This document shows positions 1 through 9,430 of a DNA stretch of 64,000 nucleotides, in pieces. The notes beneath the pieces are model-generated. The model was given only the letters and a program-made list of their open reading frames with translations, was not told where the DNA came from and did not search any database. Origin of the DNA: Cupriavidus pauculus. Lineage in GTDB: Bacteria; Pseudomonadota; Gammaproteobacteria; Burkholderiales; Burkholderiaceae. The stretch is from positions 1 through 64,000 of the forward strand of contig NZ_VZOW01000014.1 in the NCBI RefSeq assembly GCF_008801835.1. The letters are read 5' to 3'. Position numbers and translations under genes: made by a program. How positions within the stretch are numbered: the first letter of the stretch is position 1; every line of letters begins with the position of its first letter.

Positions 1-192
1 TTTGCAGAAGATTTTTTATCTGCCGTCAGCGCCCTTTCCTGCCCAGACACCAACCACTGCCGCCCCGCAAACCCTTGCCAACACTGCCTTGGCAGCGCGC
101 TTCGTGTTGCGAGGGGGCGAATATTAGTGGACTACCGCCGTCTGCGCAAGGGGGTTTCGAAAAAGAATTTTCCGATCCATTAGAATTCCCCG

Positions 193-1806
193 ATGACGAC
201 CACTCACGAGCCGCCTACCTATTGGCCCGAACGCCTCTCCAGCCGCGATCCTGGCGTACTTGACGCCCATGCGCTGGCGGCTGCCCTGTCCCGGCCGATC
301 GTATTCGTCGACCTGGAAACCACGGGTCCCGACGCCAATCGCGATCGCATCACTGAAATCGGCGTGGTCGAAGTCGGCCCGCATGGCATTGAAGAGTGGG
401 ATACCCTGATCGATCCGCAAACAGCCATCCCACCCTTCATCCAGGGGATGACAGGCATTACCGATGCCATGGTGCGCGGGCAACCCACTTTTGCCTCGAT
501 TGCCGAGCTGCTGGCCGAGCGCCTCCAAGGCCGCCTGTTCGTCGCCCACAACGCGCGCTTCGACTACAGCTTCCTGAAGAACGAATTTCGCCGGGCCGAC
601 ATCACGTTTCGCGCCGATGTGCTGTGCACGCTGCGCCTGTCGCGCTCGTTATTCCCGTCGGTGGAGCGCCATGGCCTCGACGCGCTGATCGCCCGCTTCA
701 ACCTTACGCCCAAGGGCCGGCACCGCGCGCTGGCCGATGCGGACCTGCTGTGGCAGTTCTGGCAGAAAATTCACGGCCTCTATACGGTCGATCTGGTCGA
801 ATCCGCGGTGAAGGCGCTCGTCAAACATGCCAGTCTGCCCGCCGGCCTGACGGAAACCGCGCTGGACGACGTGCCGCACGGACCCGGCATCTATCTGTTT
901 TATGGCGACGATGACGCCTTGCTCTACGTTGGCAAGAGCGTCCACCTTCGGCAGCGCATCCGTGCTCATTTCTCCGGCGATCACACCAACGCGACCGAAA
1001 TGCGCCTAGCGCGCGCGGTACGCCGCGTGGACTGGCGGGAAACGGGCGGCGAAGTGGGCGCGCTGCTGCTCGAGGCGCAGCTCGTCAAGACAATGCGACC
1101 GCTGCACAATCAGCTTCTGCGCCAGAGCGACGAGCTGTTTGCCTGGGAAATGGTCGACGGGTTGCCTGCACCCCTTCTGCGTTCGAATCGACATATCGAC
1201 TTCTCCCGCCATCCCGCGCTCTATGGCGCGTTCCCGAGCCGGGCCGCCGCACAGGCGCGTCTGCGTGCCCTCGCCGAAGAACATGGTCTTTGCCAGGCGA
1301 CGCTGATGCTCGAACCGTCGGCACGTCGCGGCAATCCGTGTTTCGCGCGCCAGTTGCATCGCTGCGCCGGCGCATGCACCGGCGAGGAGTCGCGCGACGC
1401 GCATCGCAGCCGCACGCTGGCTGCGCTGGAATCGCTGGCGCTGCAGCCGTGGCCGTTTTCGGGCGCCGTGGCCTGGCGCGAAAGCGACGACGCGGGAAAA
1501 CCGTGGCTTGTCATTGAGGACTGGTGTTATGTGGGCGCTGCCGCCACGCTGGCAGACGCAGAGCGCTTGCCAGCCGTCGCGCCGCGCTTCGACCTCGACA
1601 CCTACAAGATTCTCGCGCCCCGTCTGGCGGACCTGAAGGCCCGCGCGGTGCCACTGCCCTCGATGCATGTGTTCACGCTGACGTCGCCGGAGCCCATCGC
1701 GATACTGCCCGATCGCGACGTCAGGCCGCGCAACGCAATCCAGCGGCCCGGCAGGCGCGCAGCCAGACAGGTCGTCGATCAACAGGCGCTAAGCCTGTTC
1801 GGATAG
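193..1806 (+). CDS. DnaQ-type 3'-5' exonuclease fused to GIY-YIG (Cho/UvrC-like) nuclease
   Basis: A 537-residue two-domain nuclease, probably acting in DNA repair. Residues 33-195 form a DEDDh exonuclease like the Pol III epsilon subunit: D40 and E42 in FVDLETTG, H119/D124 in AHNARFD, and the closing H177...D182 in HRALAD. Residues 229-310 are a GIY-YIG domain (PGIYLFYG at 231-238, LLYVGKS at 243-249) as in UvrC and Cho. The C-terminal part has a Cys cluster (CFARQLHRCAGAC) of the kind seen after the GIY-YIG domain in Cho/UvrC-like proteins. This domain fusion is known in bacteria; the domains are clear, the exact pathway is inferred. The ATG at 193 lies just upstream of the exonuclease fold. 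The 192 bases before it hold no gene that I can see. Confidence 0.9.
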   Translation: MTTTHEPPTYWPERLSSRDPGVLDAHALAAALSRPIVFVDLETTGPDANRDRITEIGVVEVGPHGIEEWDTLIDPQTAIPPFIQGMTGITDAMVRGQPTFASIAELLAERLQGRLFVAHNARFDYSFLKNEFRRADITFRADVLCTLRLSRSLFPSVERHGLDALIARFNLTPKGRHRALADADLLWQFWQKIHGLYTVDLVESAVKALVKHASLPAGLTETALDDVPHGPGIYLFYGDDDALLYVGKSVHLRQRIRAHFSGDHTNATEMRLARAVRRVDWRETGGEVGALLLEAQLVKTMRPLHNQLLRQSDELFAWEMVDGLPAPLLRSNRHIDFSRHPALYGAFPSRAAAQARLRALAEEHGLCQATLMLEPSARRGNPCFARQLHRCAGACTGEESRDAHRSRTLAALESLALQPWPFSGAVAWRESDDAGKPWLVIEDWCYVGAAATLADAERLPAVAPRFDLDTYKILAPRLADLKARAVPLPSMHVFTLTSPEPIAILPDRDVRPRNAIQRPGRRAARQVVDQQALSLFG

Positions 1807-1926
1807 CCATCCCAACACGGTCGGGCATTGCAGCTTGGTGCGCCAGCGCGCATAGGGCCGCGCCGTTTGAAACGGAACTCCGTTACCCTCCGACTGGAGG
1901 GTCTGCTACCTCGCAATGGAGCCGTC

Positions 1927-2349
1927 ATGCCTGTTTCGCCAGTCCATCGCACCCGCCAAGCAGCGCTGCTGGCCAGTGGCGCCATCGCGCTGATCAGCGC
2001 CTGCGCCAGTATCGAGTCCAGCGCAATGCAGCGTATTTTCGATTCTTGGAAAGGCGCGCCGGTGGAACAGGTCAAGGCGCAGTGGGGGCCGCCGCAGTCA
2101 GTGCAAACGGTGCCGGGCGGCACGGCCTATGTATGGATCGACGAGATACCCACCGCGCACCCGCCCGGCTATGGTCCGCGCGATGCGGGACTGGAACCGC
2201 CAGCGACGGTGGCACATTGTCAGCGCAAGCTGATTGCCGGCCCCGACGGCAATGTCAGCCGCGGCGAATGGACGGGCAACGCGTGCTGCGCGCAGCGTCT
2301 GATCGGTTCATGCGCGGGGCTGGCACGCAAGGTCTCCGCCGCAAGCTGA
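1927..2349 (+). CDS. small predicted lipoprotein, unknown function
   Basis: A 140-residue protein with a lipoprotein-type signal: basic start, hydrophobic AALLASGAIALISAC and a Cys about 26 residues in. I chose ATG 1927 because a GGAG lies five bases upstream and the signal peptide starts there; an upstream in-frame start at 1828 would put 33 non-signal residues in front. The mature part has WKGAPVEQVKAQWGPP, resembling short outer-membrane lipoproteins that sense or bind at the envelope, and several Cys near the C-terminus (NACCAQ, GSCAG). I do not recognise a named family. Confidence 0.75.
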   Translation: MPVSPVHRTRQAALLASGAIALISACASIESSAMQRIFDSWKGAPVEQVKAQWGPPQSVQTVPGGTAYVWIDEIPTAHPPGYGPRDAGLEPPATVAHCQRKLIAGPDGNVSRGEWTGNACCAQRLIGSCAGLARKVSAAS

Positions 2350-2423
2350 GCGGGCTGGCTCGCATGCCGGGCCCATCGCGCCGGCCAATCGCCAGCAAGT
2401 CAACAGGTCAGTGAGCCGGCCGA

Positions 2424-3404
2424 TCAGTCGATCTTTGCGCCCGAAGCTTTCACCGCTTGCCCCCAGCGCTTTTGCTCGGTGACGATCGTGGCCGCAAACG
2501 CTTCCGGCGATTGCCAGGCGGGTTCCGCGCCTTGCGCCTCAAGCTTGGCCTTGGTATCCGGGTCCGCAAGCACCGTGCGCAGCGCCGCGGACAGCTTTTC
2601 GACGATGTCCTTGGGCGTACCCGCGGGCGCCAGCACGCCGTAGAACCCCACGACTTCAAAACCCTTCAGTCCGGATTCCTCCATGGTCGGCACATCCGGC
2701 AGCGCCGGCGACCGCTTGCCGGACGTCACAGCCAGCGCGCGCACCTTGCCGGTCTTGATGTGCTGCGTGAACAGCGGGATCGAATCGGCCATCATCTGCG
2801 CCTGACCGCCCATCACGTCCGTCAGCGCCGGAGCACTGCCCTTGTAAGGGATATGGACGATAAACGTGCCCGACGCCTGCTTGAACATTTCAGGCATCAG
2901 GTGGGAAATGCCACCGTTGCCACCCGAGGCGAAATTGAGCTTGCCCGGATTCGCCTTGGCATAGGCGATGAATTCCTTGAGGTTTTTCGCCGGCACATCG
3001 TTGTTGACGACCATGACCAGCGGGATCAACGCGGTACGGGCCACGGGCGCGAAGTCCTTCGGCATGCCGTACGGCAGCTTGGGATAGAGCGAATTGTTGA
3101 TGGCCATCTGCCCGGTGTTGGCGATCAGCAGCGTATAGCCATCGGGCGCTGCCTTGGCAACGTTGTCCGATCCGATATTCCCTGCCGCCCCGGCCTTGTA
3201 GTCGAGCACCACGGTCTGGCCCAGTATCGGCTGAAGCTTTTCCGACAGGATGCGCGCGTGCGTATCGACCGGACCGCCAGGCGGAAAACCCACCACCATC
3301 CGGATCGGCTTGTCCGGCCATGCGGCCTGAGACATGCCTGCGGCCATGGCAAGCGGCATTGCGACCAGCACCGCCAATGCGCGGCGAACATCGAACAACG
3401 TCAT
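2424..3404 (-). CDS. Bug/TctC-family periplasmic solute receptor
   Basis: A 326-residue orphan receptor of the tripartite tricarboxylate transport type. It starts with a Sec signal (MTLFDVRRALAVLVAMPLAM...SQA), then the family opening WPDKPIRMVVGFPPGGP, the DYKAGAAGNIG loop and APDGYTLL. Bug proteins bind carboxylated or amidated small molecules in the periplasm; the ligand here is unknown. ATG 3404 is chosen over a longer form because GGAGAGAGAAG sits directly upstream and the signal peptide begins there. No TctA/TctB membrane subunits are nearby. Its upstream gene on the same strand is the glycosyltransferase. Confidence 0.9.
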   Translation of the reverse strand: MTLFDVRRALAVLVAMPLAMAAGMSQAAWPDKPIRMVVGFPPGGPVDTHARILSEKLQPILGQTVVLDYKAGAAGNIGSDNVAKAAPDGYTLLIANTGQMAINNSLYPKLPYGMPKDFAPVARTALIPLVMVVNNDVPAKNLKEFIAYAKANPGKLNFASGGNGGISHLMPEMFKQASGTFIVHIPYKGSAPALTDVMGGQAQMMADSIPLFTQHIKTGKVRALAVTSGKRSPALPDVPTMEESGLKGFEVVGFYGVLAPAGTPKDIVEKLSAALRTVLADPDTKAKLEAQGAEPAWQSPEAFAATIVTEQKRWGQAVKASGAKID

Positions 3405-3504
3405 CTTCTCTCTCCGGGTGCGTCCCCGCTCTACGCGGCGGGAAATCCAAACCACTATTGTGACGTTTTTATGACATTTCTGTGAAGTGCCGTTTGCACG
3501 CGCG

Positions 3505-4587
3505 CTATAAACCAAAGTACTGCCGATTGCCTTCGATACGCTGTCGCTCGTGCTGCGGGAACCGCGCCTCCTCGATCAACCGCCGCAGCGCCTGGGCGCC
3601 TTGTTCGATCGCTCCTACGTAGTACGCGCTGACCACCAGTTCATCCAGCGCCCTCCACGCATAAACCGATTCGTCGACAAACAGCGCATCGGCGGGACGC
3701 TTCATCGCCGCGGATTGCTGTGCAAACAGGTGGGCCAGGGCGAACTCTCCGCGCAAGCGGTGATACCGCGCCAGTTCGCAAAGCGGCTCGGCGCGGGCGG
3801 GACGTGCCTGGTAGGCAAGCAGGTAGGCTTCGCGCACGGCGTTTGGCGCATCGCCGCGCCGCTCGCGCAGCACCGCTATCTGGAATTGGGAAAACCAGAC
3901 CTCCTCTTCCCAGCCGCCCATCGCGGCGCGCTCCGCATAGACGCGGATGCTTTCGTCCAGCTTGCCAGCATCGCGATAGCTTTGTGCCAGATAAAAGCGA
4001 TAGCGGGTATTGGCGGGCTCGTCGCGCACCGCACGCTCGAGCACCTCGATATCACGCAGATAGGTGTCCCCCGCTCGCGCCCGGGCGCCGTCGCGCGCCA
4101 CCACGATCGTCGCCTCGGGCAAGGCGGCCCATCGATGCGGCGCGTCCTGCGTCAGGTATTCGTGCAGCACGCCTTCCCATCGCCACGGCTGTTGCGCGCA
4201 GACCAGCGCATTGCGCAAGTACTGCCAGCCGTCCAGTTCGCAGCGGAATTGGTAGCCGTCGGCATCGAGCTGCGGCCATGCAAATCCCGGCGCCATGCGC
4301 AGCGTCTCGTCCGCATCGATGAAAAGCAGAAAGTCATCGGCATTGCGCATCCGCTCGCGCGCCAGCGCCATTGCCTGGTTGCGGTTATGCGCGAAGTCGC
4401 GCCAGGGCCTCTCATGCAGTACGCCCGGCAAATCGGCCATGAACTTGCGGATCATCGCCTGCGTGCCGTCCGACGATCCGGTATCGACAATGACCCAATG
4501 ATCGATCCAGGGCTTGACGCTCCGCAGGCAGCGCTCGATGACAGGCGCTTCGTCCTTGACGATCATGTTCAGGCAAATACGTGGCAC
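3505..4587 (-). CDS. family 2 glycosyltransferase with TPR-like C-terminal half
   Basis: Residues 1-110 are a GT-A fold: ICLNMIVKDEAPVIERCL, VDTGSSDGT and a DAD metal site in LLFIDADE. The C-terminal half (about 170-360) is helical with repeats like NTRYRFYLAQSYRDAGKLDESIRVY, typical of GT2 proteins that carry TPRs. Likely transfers a sugar to a cell-surface or protein acceptor; acceptor unknown. Both candidate starts are GTG. The one at 4587 has GGAG eight bases upstream and gives MPRICLNMIV, as in relatives; the one at 4605 adds six residues and has a poorer ribosome site. Confidence 0.85.
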   Translation of the reverse strand: MPRICLNMIVKDEAPVIERCLRSVKPWIDHWVIVDTGSSDGTQAMIRKFMADLPGVLHERPWRDFAHNRNQAMALARERMRNADDFLLFIDADETLRMAPGFAWPQLDADGYQFRCELDGWQYLRNALVCAQQPWRWEGVLHEYLTQDAPHRWAALPEATIVVARDGARARAGDTYLRDIEVLERAVRDEPANTRYRFYLAQSYRDAGKLDESIRVYAERAAMGGWEEEVWFSQFQIAVLRERRGDAPNAVREAYLLAYQARPARAEPLCELARYHRLRGEFALAHLFAQQSAAMKRPADALFVDESVYAWRALDELVVSAYYVGAIEQGAQALRRLIEEARFPQHERQRIEGNRQYFGL

Positions 4588-4686
4588 GCTGGCAGCTCCG
4601 GACACGGGGATCCGCGAATCTTAGCGCCGTTCATGGACCGTGCGCAGTGTTTTACGACCGCGCACGCGCCGCGAAGGTGTCGCCCC

Positions 4687-5664
4687 CTACTCCAGCACGA
4701 TGCCGCGGGACTTGACCAGCGCCCCCCACTTCTTTACCTCGCTATCGATGAAGCTGGCGAACTCCGCGCTGGTTCCAGGCATCGGTTGCAAGCCCAGCGC
4801 CAGCAACTTCTGGCGGATCTGCGCATCCTCCAGCGCGTGGCTGGCGTCGCGATTGACCTGCTGCACGATTGCCGCCGGCGTGCCCGCGGGCGCTACGACC
4901 CCAAACCAGCCATAACCGACCACGCCTGGCATACCCTGCTCGGCAAAGGTTGGCGCATCGGGATACACCGGCGTGCGCGCGTCGGCCGCCACCGCAATCA
5001 CGCGCAGCTTGCCTGCCTGTATGAATGGCAGCGCCGTGGTGATGGCGGTCAGCGTCGCATCCACGCGGCCAGCGAGAAGCTCCGTATAGGCCGTGGCGTC
5101 TCCGCGATAGTGAACATTGAGCGCCTTGAACTTCGATAGCGATGCGAACAGTTCCGCGGTCAGATGCGGGCCCGATCCGATGCCCGGCGACGCAAACGTG
5201 GCGCCTTCGGGCTTCTGCTGCGCCAGTTTCACGAAGTCCGCCGCGGTCTTGACCGGCGAATTCGCGTTGACGATCAGGAACAGCGGCCCCAGCACACGCG
5301 GCCCCACCGCGACAAAGTCCTTGTGGATATCGAAACGCTGCGTCAGTCCAGCCCCGGTGTTGATCGCGAACGGCGCAGCGGCCCACAGCAACGTATAGCC
5401 GTCCGGTGCAGCATGCGCGACCGATTCACTGGCCACGCGGGTGCCGGCGCCCGGCTTGTTCTCGACCACCACCTGCTGGCCATACTTGCGGCTCAGCGCT
5501 TCGGCCAACACGCGCGCCGACGTGTCGTTGGATCCACCAGGCCCATAGGGCGAAACCAGGCGTACCGGCTTGGCGGGCCAGTTGTTGCCCCAAGCGTGCG
5601 GGACCACGCCGGCAAGCGCCATTGCCCCAAGCAGGCGGCGGCGCGTCAGTTGCGATGGCGTCAT
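4687..5664 (-). CDS. Bug/TctC-family receptor with Tat-like signal
   Basis: A 325-residue periplasmic receptor, last gene of the iclR-headed operon. The leader carries LTRRRLLGAMAL, a good fit to a twin-arginine motif, so it may be exported folded through Tat (inference). Family motifs follow: WPAKPVRLVSPYGPGG, VVENKPGAGT and AAPDGYTLLW. Its ATG overlaps the stop of the upstream DUF1254 gene (ATGA), so the two are probably translationally coupled. It is one of two receptors in this operon, suggesting two related ligands or two uptake states. Ligand unknown. Confidence 0.9.
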   Translation of the reverse strand: MTPSQLTRRRLLGAMALAGVVPHAWGNNWPAKPVRLVSPYGPGGSNDTSARVLAEALSRKYGQQVVVENKPGAGTRVASESVAHAAPDGYTLLWAAAPFAINTGAGLTQRFDIHKDFVAVGPRVLGPLFLIVNANSPVKTAADFVKLAQQKPEGATFASPGIGSGPHLTAELFASLSKFKALNVHYRGDATAYTELLAGRVDATLTAITTALPFIQAGKLRVIAVAADARTPVYPDAPTFAEQGMPGVVGYGWFGVVAPAGTPAAIVQQVNRDASHALEDAQIRQKLLALGLQPMPGTSAEFASFIDSEVKKWGALVKSRGIVLE

Positions 5665-6977
5665 GACGCCTCCTTCACGCGTTCGATGGCGGGATAACGG
5701 TAGGTGCGATCCAGATGCGCCGCGCGCGGGACGTACAGGCGCAACGCTACATAGAACGGCCCCGATGGCGCCGGCAGCCAGTTGCCCTGCTGCGCGCGGT
5801 CGCGGGGCGGCTGCGCGGACAGCAGCAGCGTCAGTCCGCCATCGGCATCGTACGCGAGCGACGGCGACCGGTCTCCGAGCGAATAGCGCGCGATATCGTT
5901 GGCCACCAGCATGCAATCGTTCTTGTCGTACATCGTCAACGACCAGAACGCGTCGACCTCTGGCAGATTGCCGGCCGGGAAATGGAGCCGGTACTGCAGG
6001 CGGCCGTCCAGCGGCGCCCCGTCCGCACAGCGATCGGCGATGATGTACATCGCTTCCTGCACGCCCAGCGCGCCGATGTAGTTGCGCGCCACCAGCGCAC
6101 GCTGCAGGTATTGCGTGCCGTACGACTCGCGCACGTCCACCGACATCGCCCAGCCGCCGCCCATGTCCGACGCCTGCGGTTCGGCGAGGTCGCCGAGCAC
6201 ATCACGCAACACCGTGTCGAGCCGGTCGATCTGCGTCGGCGATGGGTCAACGCCCGCGCCGATTCCTACCGCCGCAAAACGCGCAACCATGCCCGCCTCG
6301 GCAGCCGGCGGCGCGTTTTGTTGGAGCATGCGGTTCACCACTTCGGCAAAGCGGCGCGCGTCGCCAAGATGCTCCTGGGCTTGCATGCCCACGTCGAGAC
6401 GGAACGCGGCTGGCTGGCCATCGAGCTGCTTCAGCGCAATTGCATCCTGCAGCGCATGGACGGCTTGCAGGTCATCGGCGCCGTTCACGAGCAGGCGGCC
6501 GATCATCCAGACCGCGCTGGTCGGGCAAGCCACGGCCTGCACGCCGGCAGGCACGCTGCCGTGCCAATCCGGCCCATGCAGCAGGAACGTTCCCGCGCGC
6601 GTACCGGTGGTACGGCTGCCGAGGTAGCCAAACGGATTGGTATAGAAATCGAGCAGGCCCAGCACGTAGTATCGGCCCGCGAAGTCGGGCACATCGAGCA
6701 ACACCGGCCCGCGCGACAGATCGATCCACGCATTGGTGTAGAGCGTATCGTTGTTCGGTGTGACCACCTGGCGATGCTGCGGTCCCAGCAACTCGCGGGT
6801 GTGGATCAGCTGGTTCACCCAGCGCAGCGTCGATGCGGGACCATCGCCGGCAAACATGCCCGCGGGATTGCGGCGCGGGCAAGTCGCCGCGCGCATGCGG
6901 GCCATTTCATAAAGGGGCAGCGTGTAGATGATGGCGTCGCGCGCCAGTTGCTGCATATCGTCGTGGGATTGCTGCAT
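5661..6977 (-). CDS. DUF1254/DUF1214 protein, copy 2 of a tandem pair
   Basis: A 438-residue protein with an N-terminal DUF1254 region (IIYTLPLYEMARMR, VVTPNNDTLYTNAW, then DVPDFAGRYYVLGLLDFYTN) and a C-terminal DUF1214 region (FWSLTMYDKNDCMLVAN, RYSLGDR, NWLPAPSGPFYVALRLY). Function of these domains is not established. No signal peptide or membrane segment is visible, so it looks cytoplasmic, whereas many DUF1254 proteins are exported. A strong AGGAGA site precedes ATG 6977. It lies 54 bases after its paralogue and overlaps the following Bug gene by four bases. Confidence 0.88.
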   Translation of the reverse strand: MQQSHDDMQQLARDAIIYTLPLYEMARMRAATCPRRNPAGMFAGDGPASTLRWVNQLIHTRELLGPQHRQVVTPNNDTLYTNAWIDLSRGPVLLDVPDFAGRYYVLGLLDFYTNPFGYLGSRTTGTRAGTFLLHGPDWHGSVPAGVQAVACPTSAVWMIGRLLVNGADDLQAVHALQDAIALKQLDGQPAAFRLDVGMQAQEHLGDARRFAEVVNRMLQQNAPPAAEAGMVARFAAVGIGAGVDPSPTQIDRLDTVLRDVLGDLAEPQASDMGGGWAMSVDVRESYGTQYLQRALVARNYIGALGVQEAMYIIADRCADGAPLDGRLQYRLHFPAGNLPEVDAFWSLTMYDKNDCMLVANDIARYSLGDRSPSLAYDADGGLTLLLSAQPPRDRAQQGNWLPAPSGPFYVALRLYVPRAAHLDRTYRYPAIERVKEAS

Positions 6978-7031
6978 GCTTGGTTGTCTCCTGTCTTTCT
7001 TGTCGTAGTGTCGCGTCGGCGCTTAGGCGAC

Positions 7032-8345
7032 TCAGCCGATCCGTTGCACGGCCGGAATCGTGTACTGCCCCGCCATGAAAGCCGCGCTCGGGTGATACAG
7101 CCGCAGAATCAGATAGAAATTGCCGTCCGGCGCGGGAAGCCAGTTCGCGTCTTCCGTCGGCCGCGCATGGCCGACGGTGATCGCCAGCGTGCCGTCCGGT
7201 TCCCGGCGCATTCCCGGTGTGCGATCGCCCACTGCGTAGCGGCCGATCTCATTTGCGGTGAAGTACCGGTCCTCGCCGTAGAGCGAAACGGACCAGAACG
7301 CTTCGGCTGGCGGCAATGTGCCCGGCGGAAAGCGCAAGGCGTACTGGTGCCTACCATGCAGGCGCTGGCCATCGGCGTCGAAATCCGCCATGGCATAGAC
7401 CGCCTCGTCGGCGCGCAGCGCGCCCAGTCCCTTCATCGCCGTGCAGGCGCGCAGCAGCCAGTCATCCCCGTAGACGCCCAGCCGCAGGCTGTACCCCCAA
7501 GCCTTGTGGCCCTGACTGCGCGTATGCGCCTCGATCAGCGCCATGCCCTGCGCATAGGCGCTGCGCAGCCCTTCGACCACCGATGCGCGCATCGTCGCGA
7601 TCTCCACGTCGTCTTCCAGACGCAGGCCCACCTTGCGCAGCAACGTGAACAGCCCCAGCTCGTGCGGGGCGGGCGGAAAATCGCGCATGGCGCGAAACAG
7701 GTTCTGGAAGAAGTCGACGGCTTCATCGCCAGAGTCCTGCCACTGCGCCACACTTGCGGGACGCGCCGGGCCTGCGCTGTGGACGACCTGAAAGCCCTGT
7801 TCGAAGGCGTAGGCGCGCGCAAGATCATCGGGCCCGGCCACCAGCACGCGGCCGAGCACCCACACCAGCGATGTCGGCGCCTGCACCACGTGCTCGCCTC
7901 GCCCCAGCTGCCCCGGACCAACGATCTCGACATCGCCACCTTCCATCGGCACGTTGCGCGGCCCGAGATTGGCGAAGTTGTTGGTATGCGCGTCCAGCAG
8001 TTCGATCACGTAGTAGCGGTCTGCATCGGGCAGCGCCGGCACGCGCAGCGTCACCGGCCCCTGGGCCAGATTGAGCCAACCGCAGAAATACAGCAGATCG
8101 TTTGCCGGCGTGACGATGTCGCGATCTTCGTGCGTCCACTGGCGTGCGCTGGCCGACAGCATGTTCATCGGCGCCCGGCCGTATTGCGTGGGCGTATCAA
8201 CCGACGTCTGCAGACGACAGGTGCGCAGCGTCTCGATCAGCGGATAGCCGTAAATCACCAGCGGAATCGCGGCACTGGCCACCAGCGCTGCTTGCGGGCT
8301 CGTGTACACGGGCGTGGAAAAGATGGAGGAAGCGGGATGGTTCAT
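7032..8345 (-). CDS. DUF1254/DUF1214 protein, copy 1 of a tandem pair
   Basis: A 437-residue paralogue of the next gene, almost the same length and domain order. It shares IVTPANDLLYFCGWLNL, RYYVIELLDAHTNNF and the C-terminal FWSVSLYGEDRYFTANE, RYAVGDRTPG and NWLPAPDGNFYLILRLY, but diverges strongly between these blocks. It starts MNHPASS and then has only a modestly hydrophobic stretch (AALVASAAIPLVIYGYPL), not a convincing signal peptide. Position between a Bug receptor and its paralogue suggests a role in processing the imported ligand. The reaction is unknown. Confidence 0.88.
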   Translation of the reverse strand: MNHPASSIFSTPVYTSPQAALVASAAIPLVIYGYPLIETLRTCRLQTSVDTPTQYGRAPMNMLSASARQWTHEDRDIVTPANDLLYFCGWLNLAQGPVTLRVPALPDADRYYVIELLDAHTNNFANLGPRNVPMEGGDVEIVGPGQLGRGEHVVQAPTSLVWVLGRVLVAGPDDLARAYAFEQGFQVVHSAGPARPASVAQWQDSGDEAVDFFQNLFRAMRDFPPAPHELGLFTLLRKVGLRLEDDVEIATMRASVVEGLRSAYAQGMALIEAHTRSQGHKAWGYSLRLGVYGDDWLLRACTAMKGLGALRADEAVYAMADFDADGQRLHGRHQYALRFPPGTLPPAEAFWSVSLYGEDRYFTANEIGRYAVGDRTPGMRREPDGTLAITVGHARPTEDANWLPAPDGNFYLILRLYHPSAAFMAGQYTIPAVQRIG

Positions 8346-8393
8346 CTGCGTGGTCCTGGTCCTGGAAGGGTGGATCGTTGATCTGTTGTGGGG

Positions 8394-9392
8394 TCACTCC
8401 AGCGCGGCGCCGCTCGATTTCACGAGCGAAGACCACGCTTGCGTGTCTTCCCGGATCTGCGTTGAAAACTGCGCGCGCGATATCGGTGCGTAGCGCATGC
8501 CGAACGTGCCGATCTGCGCCTGCAGCGCGGGATCCCGCATCGCTTCCTGCATCGCGCTTTCCAGCTTGTCGACGATCGCCGGCGGCGTCCTGGCGGGCGC
8601 AAACAGGGCGTACCAGCTGTCGACGCGGAACGCGATGCCGGATTCCGCGAAGCTCGGCACATCGGGCAACGCCGGAGATCGCTCGGAGCCCGAGACCGCC
8701 AGCGCCCGCACCTTGCCGCTGCGGATCAGCGCCAAGGTGCCCGCCAGATCTGACATGGCAACTGGCAGCGTGCCGCCCATCACATCGTTCAGCATCGGCG
8801 CCACGCCCTTGTACGGCACATGCCGCATATGAACGCCGGCCGACACGTTGAGGCTTTCGCCCGCCAGATGGCCGCCCGATCCCGGCCCCCAGGATCCGTA
8901 GGTCAGATCCGCGCCGGGCTTCTTGGCCAAGGCAATCAGCGCGTGCACGTCGTGCGCAGGCAGCGATGTGTTGGCCACCAGCACATTGCCGCCGTAGGCA
9001 ATGCGGCTGATGGGCACGAAATCGCGCAATGGGTCGTAAGGCAGCTTAGGGAAGATCGACGGTGCGATCGCGTGCGTGGCGGAGATGCCAAGCACCAGCG
9101 TGTAGCCATCGGGCGCGGCGCGCGCCACCTGCGCGACGCCCATCGTTCCTGTGGCGCCAGCCACGTTTTCCACCACAACCGTGCCCTTGAGCACGGTGGA
9201 CAGGCGCGCCGCCACCATGCGTCCAATCACATCGGTGCCGCCGCCGGGCGGAAAAGGCACCACCAGTCGAATCGGCTTGGCGGGATAGGAATCAGCCGGG
9301 GATGCACCGTACGCCGGCAGTGCGCCGCTCACGCCCAGCCCCAGCAGCGCCAGGCCGACGGCGCGCCGAATCCTGCGAAACTCTGCTCGCAT
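8394..9392 (-). CDS. Bug/TctC-family periplasmic receptor
   Basis: A 332-residue receptor, third gene of the iclR operon. It has a Sec signal (GLALLGLGVSGALPAYGA) and the family blocks YPAKPIRLVVPFPPGGGTDV, VVENVAGATG and AAPDGYTLVLG. ATG 9392 has a GAGAGAC upstream and lies 38 bases after the acyl-CoA synthetase stop. Co-location with a CoA ligase suggests that the ligand is a carboxylic acid which is imported and then activated. The import permease must be encoded elsewhere. Confidence 0.9.
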   Translation of the reverse strand: MRAEFRRIRRAVGLALLGLGVSGALPAYGASPADSYPAKPIRLVVPFPPGGGTDVIGRMVAARLSTVLKGTVVVENVAGATGTMGVAQVARAAPDGYTLVLGISATHAIAPSIFPKLPYDPLRDFVPISRIAYGGNVLVANTSLPAHDVHALIALAKKPGADLTYGSWGPGSGGHLAGESLNVSAGVHMRHVPYKGVAPMLNDVMGGTLPVAMSDLAGTLALIRSGKVRALAVSGSERSPALPDVPSFAESGIAFRVDSWYALFAPARTPPAIVDKLESAMQEAMRDPALQAQIGTFGMRYAPISRAQFSTQIREDTQAWSSLVKSSGAALE

Positions 9393-9430
9393 AGTTTGTC
9401 TCTCGTAGTGTCGACAATAGAAGCGGCGCG

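Noticed and set aside
1828..1926. Upstream extension of the small lipoprotein
   Set aside because: It would place 33 hydrophilic residues before the lipoprotein signal; the inner ATG has its own GGAG.
5715..8381. Long plus-strand open frame of 888 codons
   Set aside because: It lies opposite two DUF1254 genes with clear domains and good ribosome sites. Long antisense frames are common in GC-rich DNA, and the Arg/His-rich translation has no domain.
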